From Methylocystaceae bacterium (GTDB lineage: Bacteria; Pseudomonadota; Alphaproteobacteria; Rhodospirillales; Terasakiellaceae): a DNA stretch of 64,000 nucleotides. The stretch covers positions 1-64,000 of the forward strand of contig JABXIG010000015.1 of the NCBI GenBank assembly GCA_013373205.1. The letters run 5' to 3'. Of this stretch, positions 43,527-54,244 are shown piece after piece; the stretch's first letter is position 1; each line of letters starts with the position of its first letter. Under the pieces are notes generated by a model, which did not search any database, was not told the DNA's origin, and saw only the letters and a program-made list of their open reading frames with translations. The translations under genes were made by a program, and so were the position numbers.

Positions 43527-45212
43527 ATGAAACTCGGAAACATTCGTCTCGCCAAAAAATTAGGCATCATCATGGGTATGGCCTTATTAGGCCTGATCCT
43601 CACCACTTACATTGGCCTAAGCGCCCTGCACGAAAACCTGATGCACGAACGTGAGCGACAGGCACGCAATATGGTAGAAGCCGTTGTCAAGGTCATTGAA
43701 GACCTGAATCAGCAAGTAAATGAGGGATCCCTTAGTCTGGCAAATGCCCAGGCAGAAGCAAAACAGGTGATCAAAGCCATTCGTTATGCTGATGATGATT
43801 ATTTATGGGTTAATGATATGAAAGCGATCATCATTTATCACCCCATAAAAGAATCTCTGAATGGCATTGATATGTCTGATTTTCAAACAGAATCCGGCCA
43901 GTACTTGTTTAAAGAGATTGTTGAACTCGCAAGAACAAAGGGCGAAGGCTCCATCGAATATGTCTGGCCCAAAGCTGGACAGGAAAAAGCTGTTGATAAA
44001 ATATCATACATCAAAACCTTTCAACCATGGGGCTGGGTCCTCGGCACGGGGGTTTATGTTGATACTGTTCAAACGACCTTCATCAAAGAAGCGACTAAAG
44101 TCGCGATTGTCTTTGTCGCAGTCGTGCTGATTCTATCCATCTTCATCTTCTTTGTATCACGCGATATCCGCAACAGTATTTCAATCTTATCAGACACAAT
44201 GAAATCCCTAGCACATGGGGAAACGGCCGACGTTGTGCCTTTGCAGGACCGTCGTGATGAAATGGGCGATATGGCCCATAGTGTGGAATTTTTCCGCAAT
44301 CAGCTGATTGAAAATGAACATCTTGCCCAAAAACAACGCGCAGAAGAAGATGCACAAAAAGAACGAGCAGCCCTGATCCAAAAACTGGCCACAGACTTTG
44401 ACCTTGGGGTGAATACGGCGCTTCAATCTGTTGCATCGGCGGCTAAACAATTAGACATAACTGCAAATAGCATGTCAAGTACGGCTGAACAGACCAGTTC
44501 ACAAGCCACAGCCGTTGCCAGTGCGTCTGAACAAACCTCTGCCAACGTGCAAACAGTTGCTGCCGCTGCTGAAGAACTATCAGCCTCTATTGGTGAAGTT
44601 GGTAGTCAAGTTATCGTGTCGACAAACATTGCCCAAAAAGCTGCTGAAAAAGCCAGATTGACCCAAAAAACAGTCAACAGCCTGTCCCAAACCGCCCAGC
44701 AAATTAACGAAGCTTCCCGACTGATCCACGAAGTCGCCGATCAGACCAATATGCTGGCTTTAAATGCTACCATTGAAGCTGCCCGTGCAGGGGATATGGG
44801 GAAAGGCTTTGCCGTTGTCGCAAGTGAGGTTAAATCACTAGCCACCCAAACCACCCATGCCACTGAAGAAATCAGCACACATGTACATGCGATCCAGAAT
44901 GTAAGTGACGCCACAGTTACAGCGATTGACGAAATTAATCATGTCATTGAAGAAATGAACGAGATTGCGAATTCCATTGCAGCCGCAATTGAAGAACAAA
45001 GTGCTGCAACACAGGAAATCACCCGCAATATCGAACAGGCTGCCCAAGGGACACAGGAAGTCAGTAGCAATATCATCGATGTCAATGAAGCTGCCAATGA
45101 TACAGGCCGGGCATCGAAAGAAGTTCTTGATGCCTCTGATCAATTGAATGAGCAATCTGTCACCTTGCGCGGCATCGTGCAAAGCTTCTTAAGTGGTGTT
45201 AAATCTGCTTAA
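43527..45212 (+). CDS. Methyl-accepting chemotaxis protein with single Cache sensor
   Basis: 561 residues. Membrane helix 1 (about 12-30), a periplasmic sCache_2-type domain (about 35-190; [22 protein letters not shown]), membrane helix 2 (about 192-212), HAMP, and a cytoplasmic signalling domain with the conserved hairpin [15 protein letters not shown]. It would bind a small organic ligand, such as a carboxylate, and signal through CheA and CheW. No che genes are nearby. The upstream 215 bases are extremely A+T-rich and hold its promoter. Confidence 0.93.
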   Translation: MKLGNIRLAKKLGIIMGMALLGLILTTYIGLSALHENLMHERERQARNMVEAVVKVIEDLNQQVNEGSLSLANAQAEAKQVIKAIRYADDDYLWVNDMKAIIIYHPIKESLNGIDMSDFQTESGQYLFKEIVELARTKGEGSIEYVWPKAGQEKAVDKISYIKTFQPWGWVLGTGVYVDTVQTTFIKEATKVAIVFVAVVLILSIFIFFVSRDIRNSISILSDTMKSLAHGETADVVPLQDRRDEMGDMAHSVEFFRNQLIENEHLAQKQRAEEDAQKERAALIQKLATDFDLGVNTALQSVASAAKQLDITANSMSSTAEQTSSQATAVASASEQTSANVQTVAAAAEELSASIGEVGSQVIVSTNIAQKAAEKARLTQKTVNSLSQTAQQINEASRLIHEVADQTNMLALNATIEAARAGDMGKGFAVVASEVKSLATQTTHATEEISTHVHAIQNVSDATVTAIDEINHVIEEMNEIANSIAAAIEEQSAATQEITRNIEQAAQGTQEVSSNIIDVNEAANDTGRASKEVLDASDQLNEQSVTLRGIVQSFLSGVKSA

Positions 45213-45217
45213 CAAAC

Positions 45218-45248
45218 CGTGCTCCTGCATTAAGCAGGGGCACGTTTA
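45218..45248. terminator. Terminator between the chemoreceptor and DUF3775 genes
   Basis: CGTGCTCCTGC (45218-45228) pairs with GCAGGGGCACG (45234-45244) with one G-U or mismatch position, followed by TTTATTT. It lies between convergent stops. Confidence 0.82.
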
Positions 45249-45249
45249 T

Positions 45250-45660
45250 TTAAAGCCGCCCCACTTCAAATTCTTCGAGTGAGACATCCATCATGGATAG
45301 ACCTTCTTCCAGATAATCTGAAAGCAAAGGTGTGCCCATCAGATATTCCGGTGAAGATTTCGCTGTTGGATCAGCCTCTTTTGCCTCTTGCAAGGCCTCT
45401 TTCCATTCTTCTTTGCTATAGCTACCACGGCCGAGCCAAACGAGGGCAACCAGTTCATGAAGCTGGTCTGCATTCAGGTTCGCCAATGCCTCATGAAGTT
45501 CGTCTTCTGTCGCATCATCAGGGTAATCTTCCAGAATTTCCTGACAGCCATCATCCACCGCATCAGATTCACGATCCATGCCTTCCGGGTCGACCTTCAC
45601 GTCAAATTCCCGCGCCTTCATCATGATATAAAAGGCTGTGTCTGCGCCCAGATATTTCAT
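45250..45660 (-). CDS. DUF3775 domain-containing protein
   Basis: 136 residues. It follows the DUF3775 pattern: an N-terminal helix with FYIMMKAREFDVKVDP, then LNADQLHELVALVWLGRGSYSKEEWKEAL, and the closing YLMGTPLLSDYLEEGLSMM. The family is small, acidic and of unknown function, common in Alphaproteobacteria. GGAGG lies before the ATG. The hupU gene is divergent, with 94 bases between; no functional link to it can be seen. Confidence 0.88.
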   Translation of the reverse strand: MKYLGADTAFYIMMKAREFDVKVDPEGMDRESDAVDDGCQEILEDYPDDATEDELHEALANLNADQLHELVALVWLGRGSYSKEEWKEALQEAKEADPTAKSSPEYLMGTPLLSDYLEEGLSMMDVSLEEFEVGRL

Positions 45661-45754
45661 GACCTGCCTCCTTTAATAGACATTGTTATTGATTATAATT
45701 TATAAAGTAACATGTTCGTTTCTGAATGCAATTGACTTAGGCCATGAAAGCGTC

Positions 45755-46756
45755 ATGAAAAACACGAATGCACTCTGGTTGCAATGCGGGGCCTGCGGGG
45801 GCTGTTCCATGTCCATGTTAGGTGTGGAAGGTCAAAGCCTGCCTGACGTTTTCAAAGACGCCGGAATCACCTTCTTATGGCATCCTGTCTTTAGTGAACT
45901 CTCCGGCCCAGCCGTTATCGATATACTGGATGATATCCTTGCAGGTCAAACGCCACTTGATTTATTGATCGTGGAAGGCACCCCGCTTTTAGGCCCTAAT
46001 GGCACCGGTCGTTTTCAGATGATGAGTGGGTCTGATAAACCCATGATGCAATGGTTAATTGAACTGGCCGAACACGCAAAATATACCGTTGGTGTCGGCA
46101 GTTGCGCCACATATGGCGGCATCCCCCTAGCCGGTGATGATCTCCTGGAAGGCACTGGATTACAATATCACAACAATCAAATTGGTGGATTACTTGGCAG
46201 TGAATACATATCACGCACCAACTTTCCGGTGATTAATATTCCCGGATGTGCGCCGCACCCGGACTGGATTGTGGAAACGCTCTGTCTCCTTGCCCAGGAT
46301 CACATCCAGCCCAAAGATCTGGACCCAGAAGGCAGACCCCTAGCCTATTTTGGGCATCTTGCCCATCATGGTTGTCCGCGTAACGAATATTACGAGTTTA
46401 AAGCCAGCGCCGCCAAAGAAAGCGATCAAGGCTGTCTGATGGAAAACTTCGGCTGCAAGGGAACACAAGCCCTCGGCGATTGTAATATCCGCAGTTGGAA
46501 TGGGGCAGGTTCCTGCCTACAAGGTAGCTATTCCTGTATTGCCTGTACCATGCCCGGCTTTGAAGATACCGGCGCGCCTTTTCTGGAAACTGCTAAGATT
46601 GCCGGCATCCCCGTCGGCCTGCCCAGTGATATGCCCAAAGCATGGTTTGTTGCCTTGGCTGCCCTTTCCAAATCTGCGACACCAGAACGCGTGCGTGAAA
46701 ATGCCCATCAATCCCAAATCGTCCATCAACCGACCCGCAAAAAGGCCAAGAATTAA
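45755..46756 (+). CDS. hupU: Regulatory (H2-sensing) [NiFe] hydrogenase small subunit
   Basis: 333 residues. The N-terminus has the proximal cluster motif CGACGGC at 11-17, without a Tat signal peptide, so the protein stays in the cytoplasm. Further cluster ligands lie in HGCPRNEYYE, GCKGTQALGDCNIRSWNGAGSC and SCIACTMPGF, and the tail has KAWFVALAALSKSATPERVREN. This matches HupU/HoxB of group 2b sensor hydrogenases far better than periplasmic uptake subunits. With HupV it detects H2 and controls the kinase HupT, encoded 10 genes downstream. The ATG at 45755 is chosen because it gives the family N-terminus. Its stop overlaps the hupV start by one base. Confidence 0.87.
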   Translation: MKNTNALWLQCGACGGCSMSMLGVEGQSLPDVFKDAGITFLWHPVFSELSGPAVIDILDDILAGQTPLDLLIVEGTPLLGPNGTGRFQMMSGSDKPMMQWLIELAEHAKYTVGVGSCATYGGIPLAGDDLLEGTGLQYHNNQIGGLLGSEYISRTNFPVINIPGCAPHPDWIVETLCLLAQDHIQPKDLDPEGRPLAYFGHLAHHGCPRNEYYEFKASAAKESDQGCLMENFGCKGTQALGDCNIRSWNGAGSCLQGSYSCIACTMPGFEDTGAPFLETAKIAGIPVGLPSDMPKAWFVALAALSKSATPERVRENAHQSQIVHQPTRKKAKN

Positions 46757-48174
46757 TGACAAAAAGACTGATCGGCCCTTTTTCCCGTGTGGAAGGACAT
46801 CTGGAAATTGAACTGGAACGCACTGGCAATATCGTCACCCGTGCACAGGTCAATTCCCCCATGTTTCGCGGTATGGAAACGGTCATGCTGAACCGCGCAC
46901 CTATGGATGCACTGACTATCGCCCCACGGATCTGCGGTATTTGTTCGGTTTCTCAATCTGTGGCCGCCGCTAAAGCGTTGGCTGAATTGGCAGGTGTTCA
47001 CCCCCCTCTAAATGGTCAGTTGATTACCAACCTGATTTTGGGGTGTGAGGTTCTGTCCAATCATCTAACCCATTTTTATCTATTCTTCATGCCGGACTTT
47101 GCCCGCGATATCTACCAGTCGCACAACTGGCATCAAGACGCTTTGCGTTTTAAATCAGAAACAGGTCCTGCGCAGGCCCAAGCCTTAGAAGCGCGCACCC
47201 GCCTGTTACATATTATGGGTATCCTGGCCGGAAAATGGCCCCATACCCTGACCATCCGCCCGGGCGGGACGACGCAAAATATCAAGACGGTGGAGAAACT
47301 GAAACTATCCTCCATCCTCACACAATTTCGTCGTTTTCTGGAAACCCATGTTTATGGCGCTTCACTGGAAGAAACGCTGGCGATTAGCGCCTTTGAAGAC
47401 ATCACTTCCGGTGATCTTGGTTTCTTCCTAAAAACTGCACAAGACCTAGGCTTAAATGAAATCGGTCGCACAAGATCTGTATTGTTAAGCGGTGGCGGTT
47501 ATCCTGTGATAGATAAGACTTTTTTCCAGCAAGGCATTTATCATAATGATGCCGTCTTTCCTTTGCCTCAAGATGATATTTATGAAGATATAAGCCACAG
47601 TTTTATGGCAGGCGATGTGGCACAATTTCCCTTTAATGGAAAGACGGATCCCTACCTCGATAAAGAAGCCGCTTATAGCTGGTGCAAGGCACCGCGCCTC
47701 AAAGGCATGCGTTGCGAAGTCGGTGCCCTTGCCCGTCATGTCATAAATGGTCATGACATGTTTAAAGCTTCTTTCGATAAACAAGGAAGCACCGTCAAAA
47801 ACCGTATCTTTGCCCGTGTCTGGGAAATGGCTAAACTGGTCGTAGAAATGGAAAAATGGGTTGATATGATTGATCCAGACGGTGATTTCTATGAAGAAAC
47901 GCCCCTTCCTGCTAGCGGACAGGCCTTGTGCTTTGTCGAAGCAGCGCGCGGGACACTCGGCCACTGGATCACCGTTGCAGATAATCGGATTCAAAATTAT
48001 CAAATCATCGCGCCAACCACATGGAATTTCTCACCACGCGATGAAGCGGGTCAGGAAGGCCCTTTGGAAAACGCCCTGATGAATGCCCCGATTTATGACG
48101 GCGAAGAGGATCCGGTCAGTGTCCAGCATATCGTGCGTTCATTCGACCCCTGCATGGCTTGCACAGTCCATTAA
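46756..48174 (+). CDS. hupV: Regulatory (H2-sensing) [NiFe] hydrogenase large subunit
   Basis: 472 residues. The active-site ligands are RICGIC (Cys60, Cys63) and DPCMAC (Cys466, Cys469). The protein ends at DPCMACTVH, with no C-terminal extension, so it needs no maturation protease; this is characteristic of HupV/HoxC sensor subunits and distinguishes it from catalytic uptake enzymes. It binds the NiFe(CN)2CO centre made by the Hyp proteins encoded next to it. It starts at the last base of hupU and is followed by a 170-base gap with a sigma-54-type promoter. Confidence 0.9.
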   Translation: MTKRLIGPFSRVEGHLEIELERTGNIVTRAQVNSPMFRGMETVMLNRAPMDALTIAPRICGICSVSQSVAAAKALAELAGVHPPLNGQLITNLILGCEVLSNHLTHFYLFFMPDFARDIYQSHNWHQDALRFKSETGPAQAQALEARTRLLHIMGILAGKWPHTLTIRPGGTTQNIKTVEKLKLSSILTQFRRFLETHVYGASLEETLAISAFEDITSGDLGFFLKTAQDLGLNEIGRTRSVLLSGGGYPVIDKTFFQQGIYHNDAVFPLPQDDIYEDISHSFMAGDVAQFPFNGKTDPYLDKEAAYSWCKAPRLKGMRCEVGALARHVINGHDMFKASFDKQGSTVKNRIFARVWEMAKLVVEMEKWVDMIDPDGDFYEETPLPASGQALCFVEAARGTLGHWITVADNRIQNYQIIAPTTWNFSPRDEAGQEGPLENALMNAPIYDGEEDPVSVQHIVRSFDPCMACTVH

Positions 48175-48287
48175 GTGGTTATTTTCCTTTCACATCTGGA
48201 AGAAGAGAGTCCACTTTGGCCTTCAGAAATTCCCCAAAAGAGGGGCTAGTCTATTGAATCCACAGACATTACAAAATCATGACAACA

Positions 48288-48302
48288 TGGCATAGCTTTT
48301 GC
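48288..48302 (+). promoter_or_regulatory. Sigma-54-type (-24/-12) promoter upstream of hupK
   Basis: TGGCAT-N5-TTGC with GG and GC 12 bases apart, close to the RpoN consensus TGGCAC-N5-TTGC. It sits about 45 bases before the hupK ATG. HupR/HoxA response regulators are NtrC-like and act with RpoN in many bacteria, which fits control of the hupK-hyp operon by the H2 sensor encoded on both sides. Confidence 0.6.
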
Positions 48303-48344
48303 GGTATTTATGGATCATCATGATTAAAGGGTACATCCATAATA

Positions 48345-49514
48345 ATGACCATAGGCGCGGAAAAAATAACCCTGACCTTAAAGATCGATAAAGACTTGGT
48401 ACAAGACGTTACCATTACGTCTGATCGCAGCGCTATGGCTGCGCGCATGTTGGAGGGAAAATCCATCTCTGAAGCCTGCGCCCTGACCCCGCTTTTATTC
48501 AGCCTGTGTGGCACCGCCCAATCTCAAGCCGGTCTTCAAGCCTTCGAACAGGCCTTGGGATATATCCCCAGTGCCGCCCATAAAGCCGTGCGCCGTTTAT
48601 TGATACAGGCAGAAAGTATGGGCGAACATGTTATGCGCTTGCTGATGGATTGGCCGCAACTGGCAGGACTGGCGCCCGACCTTAACACCATTCGCGATGT
48701 CAGAAATCTGTGCGGCAGCTTTAAAAACCACCTGTTTAAAGACGGGCAAAATGACAAAGTCGGGGGCGCGCCGCTCGGCCTTGACCTTGCCAGCATCAAA
48801 AACCATTTGGTCATGCTTAGGGAAAAACTGGTCGCAACGATTTTCCATATACCTCTTGCTGATTTTTTAAAACTATCCAGCCAAAACGCTTTTAATGAAT
48901 GGTGCAACACCAGCCCCACCCTGCCCGCCCAATCCCTAACAACATGGATGAAACAAGGTAAAATCGACATCAACTGGCCGGAATTATCCCCCCCTATCTC
49001 ATTTAAAAGCGAAAGCCTCACAGAAATTTTAGATGGTGGCGATGCCGACAGCTTTATCGCGCAGCCTCATGTAAATAACACCCCTGCTGAGACAGGCCCG
49101 ATCATGCGCCAGTTCAAACATCCTTTAATCACATCACTAAACAATGTTACGCTGGCACGCCTTGCTGCACGCCTTGTCGATTTGGCGGCGCTGAACATTC
49201 AAATGGCTAAAACTATTGAAGCTTTAGAAGAAGATCGTGAGCTTTTCCACACCAAAGCCATTTATAAAGGCACAGGCTGTGTTGAAGCTGTGCGCGGAAA
49301 ACTGATACATCGGGTATGGCTGGATAAAGAGACAGAAATCATCAAACGATATCGTATTTTGGCCCCCACAGAATGGAATTTTCACCCCCATGGGGCCTTG
49401 TCTAAAGCCCTGAGAAGGGCATCAATTGATGGTTTAAAAGAAAAAGCTGCACTTGCTATTCTGGCGCTTGATCCCTGCATCGGTTATGATATCCAGCTAT
49501 CGGAGGCAGGCTAG
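48345..49514 (+). CDS. hupK: HupK-like hydrogenase expression/maturation protein
   Basis: 389 residues. The protein looks like a degenerate hydrogenase large subunit: the usual RxCGxC is reduced to SLCGTAQ, and DPCxxC to DPCIGY, so it cannot carry a full Ni site. The internal NNVTLARLAARLVD and KGTGCVEAVRGKLIHRV segments follow HupV-type sequence. HupK proteins are thought to act as scaffolds in assembling the iron cyanide/CO centre for hydrogenases made in the presence of oxygen. A sigma-54-type promoter precedes it. hypA follows with no gap. Confidence 0.85.
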   Translation: MTIGAEKITLTLKIDKDLVQDVTITSDRSAMAARMLEGKSISEACALTPLLFSLCGTAQSQAGLQAFEQALGYIPSAAHKAVRRLLIQAESMGEHVMRLLMDWPQLAGLAPDLNTIRDVRNLCGSFKNHLFKDGQNDKVGGAPLGLDLASIKNHLVMLREKLVATIFHIPLADFLKLSSQNAFNEWCNTSPTLPAQSLTTWMKQGKIDINWPELSPPISFKSESLTEILDGGDADSFIAQPHVNNTPAETGPIMRQFKHPLITSLNNVTLARLAARLVDLAALNIQMAKTIEALEEDRELFHTKAIYKGTGCVEAVRGKLIHRVWLDKETEIIKRYRILAPTEWNFHPHGALSKALRRASIDGLKEKAALAILALDPCIGYDIQLSEAG

Positions 49515-49856
49515 ATGCATGAACTTTCCCTTACCCAAGGGGTCTTAAATATTTTGGAAGACTACGCGCGCGACAATGACTTTACCCGCGTAAAAACCGT
49601 CTGGCTGGAAATTGGGCAATTGTCCCATGTGCAACCTGATGCCATGGCCTTTTGCTTTGATAGCGTCATGAAAGACACCCTCGCTGATGGGGCCAAGCTG
49701 AAAATTATTGAAACACCGGGCAGAGCCATCTGTGCGGACTGTGGTCAACAAATGGAAATTACCAGCCGCATTGCCGAATGTCCCGAATGTGGCAGCTACA
49801 AACTGCATATCTCTGGCGGAGATGAGATGCGTGTCAAAGAATTGGAGGTCGAATAA
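49515..49856 (+). CDS. hypA: Hydrogenase nickel incorporation protein HypA
   Basis: 113 residues. It begins MHELSL with the Ni-binding His2, and has two CxxC zinc motifs, CADC and CPEC. HypA delivers nickel to the large subunit together with HypB. It starts directly after the hupK stop and overlaps hypB by one base. Confidence 0.96.
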   Translation: MHELSLTQGVLNILEDYARDNDFTRVKTVWLEIGQLSHVQPDAMAFCFDSVMKDTLADGAKLKIIETPGRAICADCGQQMEITSRIAECPECGSYKLHISGGDEMRVKELEVE

Positions 49857-50698
49857 TGTGTACAGTCTGCGGGTGTGGCACATCCAAAGTGGAAGAAGGT
49901 CATCATCATCACGACCATGACCACAGCCATTCTCATTCCCACGATCACAATCATGACCATGGGCACCACCACCATCATCACGACCATATGCATTTTGGCG
50001 ACAATGACGCGGGCGTATCGGTACCTGGTATGGATGAAAAACGCCTGATCTCAATTGAAAAAGACATCCTGTCGAAAAATGACCATTTGGCCTTCCATAA
50101 CCGCGAAAGGTTAAAAGCTGCTGGTATCTTTGCGCTTAACCTGGTGTCTTCACCCGGTTCAGGTAAAACCACATTACTGACACGATCCATTACCGATCTG
50201 AAAAAAGACCTGCCCATTGCAGTGATTGAAGGCGATCAGCAAACCGCCAATGATGCAGACCGTATCCGCGAAACCGGTGTTCAGGCTTTACAGGTAAATA
50301 CGGGCAAAGGCTGTCATCTGGATGCGGATATGATCGGGCAGGCCATGGACCGTATTGATCTGCCCAAGGCTGGAGTTTTATTTATCGAAAATGTCGGCAA
50401 TCTTGTGTGCCCCGCAGGCTTTGATCTGGGCGAAGCGCACAAGGTTGCCATCCTATCCGTGACCGAAGGCGAAGATAAGCCGATCAAATATCCAGATATG
50501 TTTGCCGCCGCTGATATCATGATCCTGACCAAGATCGATCTTTTGCCTTATCTGAATTTTGATGTGGACACCTGCATTGACTACGCCAAACGCGTCAATC
50601 CTGATTTAAAAGTGTTCCAACTATCGTCCACAAATGGCGAAGGCTTGGATGACTGGTATGAATGGATCAAATCCGGTGTCCATGCTGCAAAAAATTAA
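49856..50698 (+). CDS. hypB: Hydrogenase nickel GTPase HypB
   Basis: 280 residues. N-terminal metal motif MCTVCGCG, a His-rich segment (about 16-45, over 15 histidines) for nickel storage, and the G domain with P-loop [31 protein letters not shown] and [11 protein letters not shown] hydrolysis drives nickel insertion with HypA. It overlaps the start of hypF by 17 bases. Confidence 0.96.
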   Translation: MCTVCGCGTSKVEEGHHHHDHDHSHSHSHDHNHDHGHHHHHHDHMHFGDNDAGVSVPGMDEKRLISIEKDILSKNDHLAFHNRERLKAAGIFALNLVSSPGSGKTTLLTRSITDLKKDLPIAVIEGDQQTANDADRIRETGVQALQVNTGKGCHLDADMIGQAMDRIDLPKAGVLFIENVGNLVCPAGFDLGEAHKVAILSVTEGEDKPIKYPDMFAAADIMILTKIDLLPYLNFDVDTCIDYAKRVNPDLKVFQLSSTNGEGLDDWYEWIKSGVHAAKN

Positions 50699-52880
50699 AC
50701 GCCAACAACTGCGTATAACCGGTCTGGTGCAAGGCGTCGGCTTTCGCCCTTTCATCTATCGTCTGGCGCAAGAATTCGGCCTGACGGGTTGGGTGAAAAA
50801 TGATGGCGAAGGGGTTTTGCTGGAAATCCAAGGGATCAATTGTGAGGCTTTTTCTTCCGCCCTTTATAAACAGCGCCCGGCCCTGTCGCGTATTGACCAG
50901 ATTAAAGTAAAAACTGTAACGCCCGTTTCACTGGAAGAAGTTTTTCTCATTAAAGAAAGTCAGGGCGGCGAGGTTGTGTGTGATATCCCGGCCGATATCG
51001 CCACCTGTCCAGACTGCTTGGCTGAAATGCGAGATCCGCTTGATAGACGCTATGGTTATGCGTTCATCAATTGCACCCATTGTGGGCCACGTTACAGTAT
51101 CACCAAGTCCTTGCCCTATGATCGTGCGCAAACCACCATGGCAGGTTTTGACATGTGCCCGACTTGCGAACAAGAATATCACGACCCGTTAAATCGTCGT
51201 TTCCATGCCCAACCGACCTGCTGTCCCGACTGTGGGCCTAGCCTATCGCATACAATCACAGAAATTGCCCATTATATCCGCGAAGGAAAAATCCTTGCCA
51301 TTAAAGGGTTAGGTGGGTTTCATCTCGTCTGTGATGCGCTAAACGCAAATACGGTCCAGCTGTTAAGAGAGCGCAAACAACGCGCCGCCAAACCCTTTGC
51401 CATCATGGTCGCACATCCTGAACAGGCCGAATTTTTTGCCCATATCAGCCCCGATGAAAGACGCTTACTAGAAGGGGCAGCACGACCCGTTGTCTTGCTT
51501 AAAAAAATCAATGACAGCCTACCAGAAACGATCGCGCCAAACCTAAATCATATCGGCGTCATGTTGCCTTACACCCCCATTCAACATCTGTTACTGGATG
51601 AACTGGGCGCACGTCCCCTTGTGATGACCAGTGCCAACCCCGGCGGTGAACCTCTGGTGATTGGTAATGATGAAGCCAAAGCCAGATTGGCTGGTATTGC
51701 TGATATCATTATTGATCATGATCGCGATATTCTGATCCGTGTGGATGACAGTGTGGTTCGTCAAGATGGCAACAAAACCACCTTCTTAAGACGTGCGCGC
51801 GGCTATACCCCCTGCCCCATTACATTAAAGACTGAGGGGCCATCCGTTCTCGCGCTTGGGGCCTACCTCAAAAACACCATCTGTGTGACGCGCGGCAAAC
51901 AGGCTTATCTGTCCCAACATATCGGGGATTTGGATCGCGCAACCACGCGTGCCTTTCTAGATGAAACCATTGATCATCTGTGCGGCATCCTACAAGTCAA
52001 ACCCCAGCTTGTGGCCTGTGACCTGCATCCAGATTTTGCCACCACCCACAAAGCAATGGATATGGACCTCCCCATCTTTCAAATCCAACACCACCATGCC
52101 CATATTGCCTCGGTAGTGGCCGAACATCATCTGAAAGGCCCGGTCATCGGTGTCGCCCTTGACGGGTTTGGCCTGGGCAATCATGGGGAGTCTTGGGGGG
52201 GAGAGATGCTGCGTGTCGATGGACTGGATATGGCCCGCATCGGCCATTTTACGCCGCTGGCCCAACCCGGTGGTGACAAGGCTGCGGTTGAACCCTGGCG
52301 CATGGGGGCAAGTGTGCTGCATCAATTAGGCCGCGCCGATGAAATTGAAACACGCTACCCCGATAAAGATGCCAAGACCTTAATGCTGATGCTGGATAAA
52401 GGCCTGAACGCGCCCCGAACAAGCAGTGCCGGACGTTTATTCGATGCAGCTTGTGGGCTGCTGGATATCTGTGAGACCTCCCAGTTTGAAGGCCATGCCC
52501 CCATGATGCTGGAAAGTCTGGTCAGTAAAATTGATATCGATCCAGAAGGTTGGAATATTCACGAAGACAACCTGAACCTTTTACCCCTGCTGGATAAAGT
52601 CAGCTATTTGAATGCACAAAGTGGGGCCAATCTGTTTCATGGCACCTTAATCGCGGCCTTGGCCGACTGGATTGAAAAAGCTTGTGCGCGTGAAAAGATC
52701 ACCACGGTTGCGCTTTCAGGGGGATGTTTCCTCAATCAAATTTTATCGCAAGGTCTCATAAGAAAATTGCAAAAGGCCGGGCTTGATGCGTATCTTAACC
52801 AACAAGCCCCTTTAAGCGATGCAGGATTATCCTTGGGACAAGCCTATCTTGCGCAGCTCTATCTGGAACGGGAGAATTAA
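50682..52880 (+). CDS. hypF: Carbamoyltransferase HypF
   Basis: 732 residues. Acylphosphatase domain (1-90, [11 protein letters not shown]), two zinc fingers ([30 protein letters not shown]), YrdC-like domain (about 200-380) and a Kae1-like domain with [13 protein letters not shown]. It turns carbamoyl phosphate into a carbamoyl adenylate and loads HypE, the source of the CN ligands. The ATG at 50682 inside hypB is the family start. Confidence 0.96.
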   Translation: MLQKIKRQQLRITGLVQGVGFRPFIYRLAQEFGLTGWVKNDGEGVLLEIQGINCEAFSSALYKQRPALSRIDQIKVKTVTPVSLEEVFLIKESQGGEVVCDIPADIATCPDCLAEMRDPLDRRYGYAFINCTHCGPRYSITKSLPYDRAQTTMAGFDMCPTCEQEYHDPLNRRFHAQPTCCPDCGPSLSHTITEIAHYIREGKILAIKGLGGFHLVCDALNANTVQLLRERKQRAAKPFAIMVAHPEQAEFFAHISPDERRLLEGAARPVVLLKKINDSLPETIAPNLNHIGVMLPYTPIQHLLLDELGARPLVMTSANPGGEPLVIGNDEAKARLAGIADIIIDHDRDILIRVDDSVVRQDGNKTTFLRRARGYTPCPITLKTEGPSVLALGAYLKNTICVTRGKQAYLSQHIGDLDRATTRAFLDETIDHLCGILQVKPQLVACDLHPDFATTHKAMDMDLPIFQIQHHHAHIASVVAEHHLKGPVIGVALDGFGLGNHGESWGGEMLRVDGLDMARIGHFTPLAQPGGDKAAVEPWRMGASVLHQLGRADEIETRYPDKDAKTLMLMLDKGLNAPRTSSAGRLFDAACGLLDICETSQFEGHAPMMLESLVSKIDIDPEGWNIHEDNLNLLPLLDKVSYLNAQSGANLFHGTLIAALADWIEKACAREKITTVALSGGCFLNQILSQGLIRKLQKAGLDAYLNQQAPLSDAGLSLGQAYLAQLYLEREN

Positions 52881-52883
52881 GTC

Positions 52884-53117
52884 ATGTGCCTTGCCATGCC
52901 ATCCAAAGTCGTTGAAGTGTTAGAAGACGATATGGCCGTTATTGAATTGGGCGGCGTTAAAAAGACCATCTCCCTCGGTCTGGTGGAAGATGTCACCCCC
53001 GGTGATTATGTCATCGTCCATGTGGGCTATGCCCTCTCTAAGGTCGATGAAGACGAAGCCTTAAAGACCCTCGCCCTGTTTGCTGAAATGACCGAAGGGG
53101 CAGAGGCGGTTTCATGA
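52884..53117 (+). CDS. hypC: Hydrogenase assembly chaperone HypC
   Basis: 77 residues starting MCLAMPSKV, with the essential Cys2 that binds the Fe(CN)2CO unit with HypD. It overlaps hypD by 4 bases (ATGA). Only three bases separate it from hypF. Confidence 0.96.
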   Translation: MCLAMPSKVVEVLEDDMAVIELGGVKKTISLGLVEDVTPGDYVIVHVGYALSKVDEDEALKTLALFAEMTEGAEAVS

Positions 53118-54241
53118 AACATGTCGATGAATATCGTGATGGCCAGACCGCCCAAAAACTCGCCGCCACCATTGCCCGCGAGGTTCAGCCGGATCGCAGC
53201 TATCGTCTGATGGAATTTTGCGGTGGCCATACCCATGCGATCTTTCGCTATGGCATACAGGACCTGTTACCGGATAATATCGAAATGGTCCATGGTCCGG
53301 GCTGTCCGGTCTGTGTCTTGCCGATATCGCGCATTGACCAGGCCATTGCCTATGCCCGCGAACCGGATGTGATCCTCTGTTCTTATGGGGATATGTTACG
53401 GGTGCCGGGGTCCAAGTTCACCAGCCTGATGAAAGCCAAAGCAGAAGGCTCGGATGTGCGCATGGTGTATTCCACACTGGATGCGTTGGACCTTGCTAAA
53501 AACAACCCGGACAAAAAGATCGTCTTTTTCGCCATTGGCTTTGAAACCACCACCCCACCCACTGCCCTTGCCATCAAACAGGCCAAGGCCATGGGACTGA
53601 AAAATTTCTTTATCCTGTCTAACCATGTGCTCACCCCCTCGGCCATCCAGAACATTCTGGAAAGCCCCGATGTGCGTGATCTGGGAAGCGTGCCTATTGA
53701 TGGGTTTTTAGGCCCTGCTCATGTTAGTGCGGTGATCGGCTCGCAACCCTATGACTATTTTGTGGAAGAATTCCAACGTCCGGTCGTCATCTCCGGCTTT
53801 GAACCCCTGGATGTGATGCAATCTATCCTGATGCTGGTGCGTCAATTAAACGAGGGGCGCGCCGAGGTAGAAAACCAATATCGCCGCGCGGTCACCTTTG
53901 AAGGAAACGCCAAGGCCAAAAATCTCGTTGCAGAAATTTTCGAACTCCGCCGCACCTTTGAATGGCGCGGCCTTGGTGAAGTTGCTTATTCTGGCTTGCG
54001 CATCAAACAAGAATATGCCGCCTTTGATGCCGAAGTCCAAATCCCCATTGATGTGCCGCCTGCGCATGAAAACAAGGCATGCGAATGCCCGGCGATCCTA
54101 CGTGGGATGAAAAAACCAACGGATTGCAAACTATTTGCCACCCACTGCACCCCGGAAAACCCCATGGGGTCGTGCATGGTCTCTGCCGAAGGGGCTTGTG
54201 CGGCTTATTATTCCTACGGTCGATTTAGAGAAACAGCTTAA
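53114..54241 (+). CDS. hypD: Hydrogenase formation protein HypD
   Basis: 375 residues. Iron-binding motifs MEFCGGHTHAI and GPGCPVCVLP, the FAIGFETTTPPTA segment, and a C-terminal [4Fe-4S] region with CECPAILRG, CKLFATHC and GSCMVSAEGACAAYY. With HypC it is the platform on which the Fe(CN)2CO group is built. It overlaps hypC by 4 bases, and hypE follows after 3 bases. Confidence 0.96.
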   Translation: MKHVDEYRDGQTAQKLAATIAREVQPDRSYRLMEFCGGHTHAIFRYGIQDLLPDNIEMVHGPGCPVCVLPISRIDQAIAYAREPDVILCSYGDMLRVPGSKFTSLMKAKAEGSDVRMVYSTLDALDLAKNNPDKKIVFFAIGFETTTPPTALAIKQAKAMGLKNFFILSNHVLTPSAIQNILESPDVRDLGSVPIDGFLGPAHVSAVIGSQPYDYFVEEFQRPVVISGFEPLDVMQSILMLVRQLNEGRAEVENQYRRAVTFEGNAKAKNLVAEIFELRRTFEWRGLGEVAYSGLRIKQEYAAFDAEVQIPIDVPPAHENKACECPAILRGMKKPTDCKLFATHCTPENPMGSCMVSAEGACAAYYSYGRFRETA

Positions 54242-54244
54242 AAT

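Noticed and set aside
45755-48174. Catalytic uptake hydrogenase
   Set aside because: No Tat signal on the small subunit, no C-terminal extension on the large subunit, and hupT and hypX in the same locus; all point to the sensor type.
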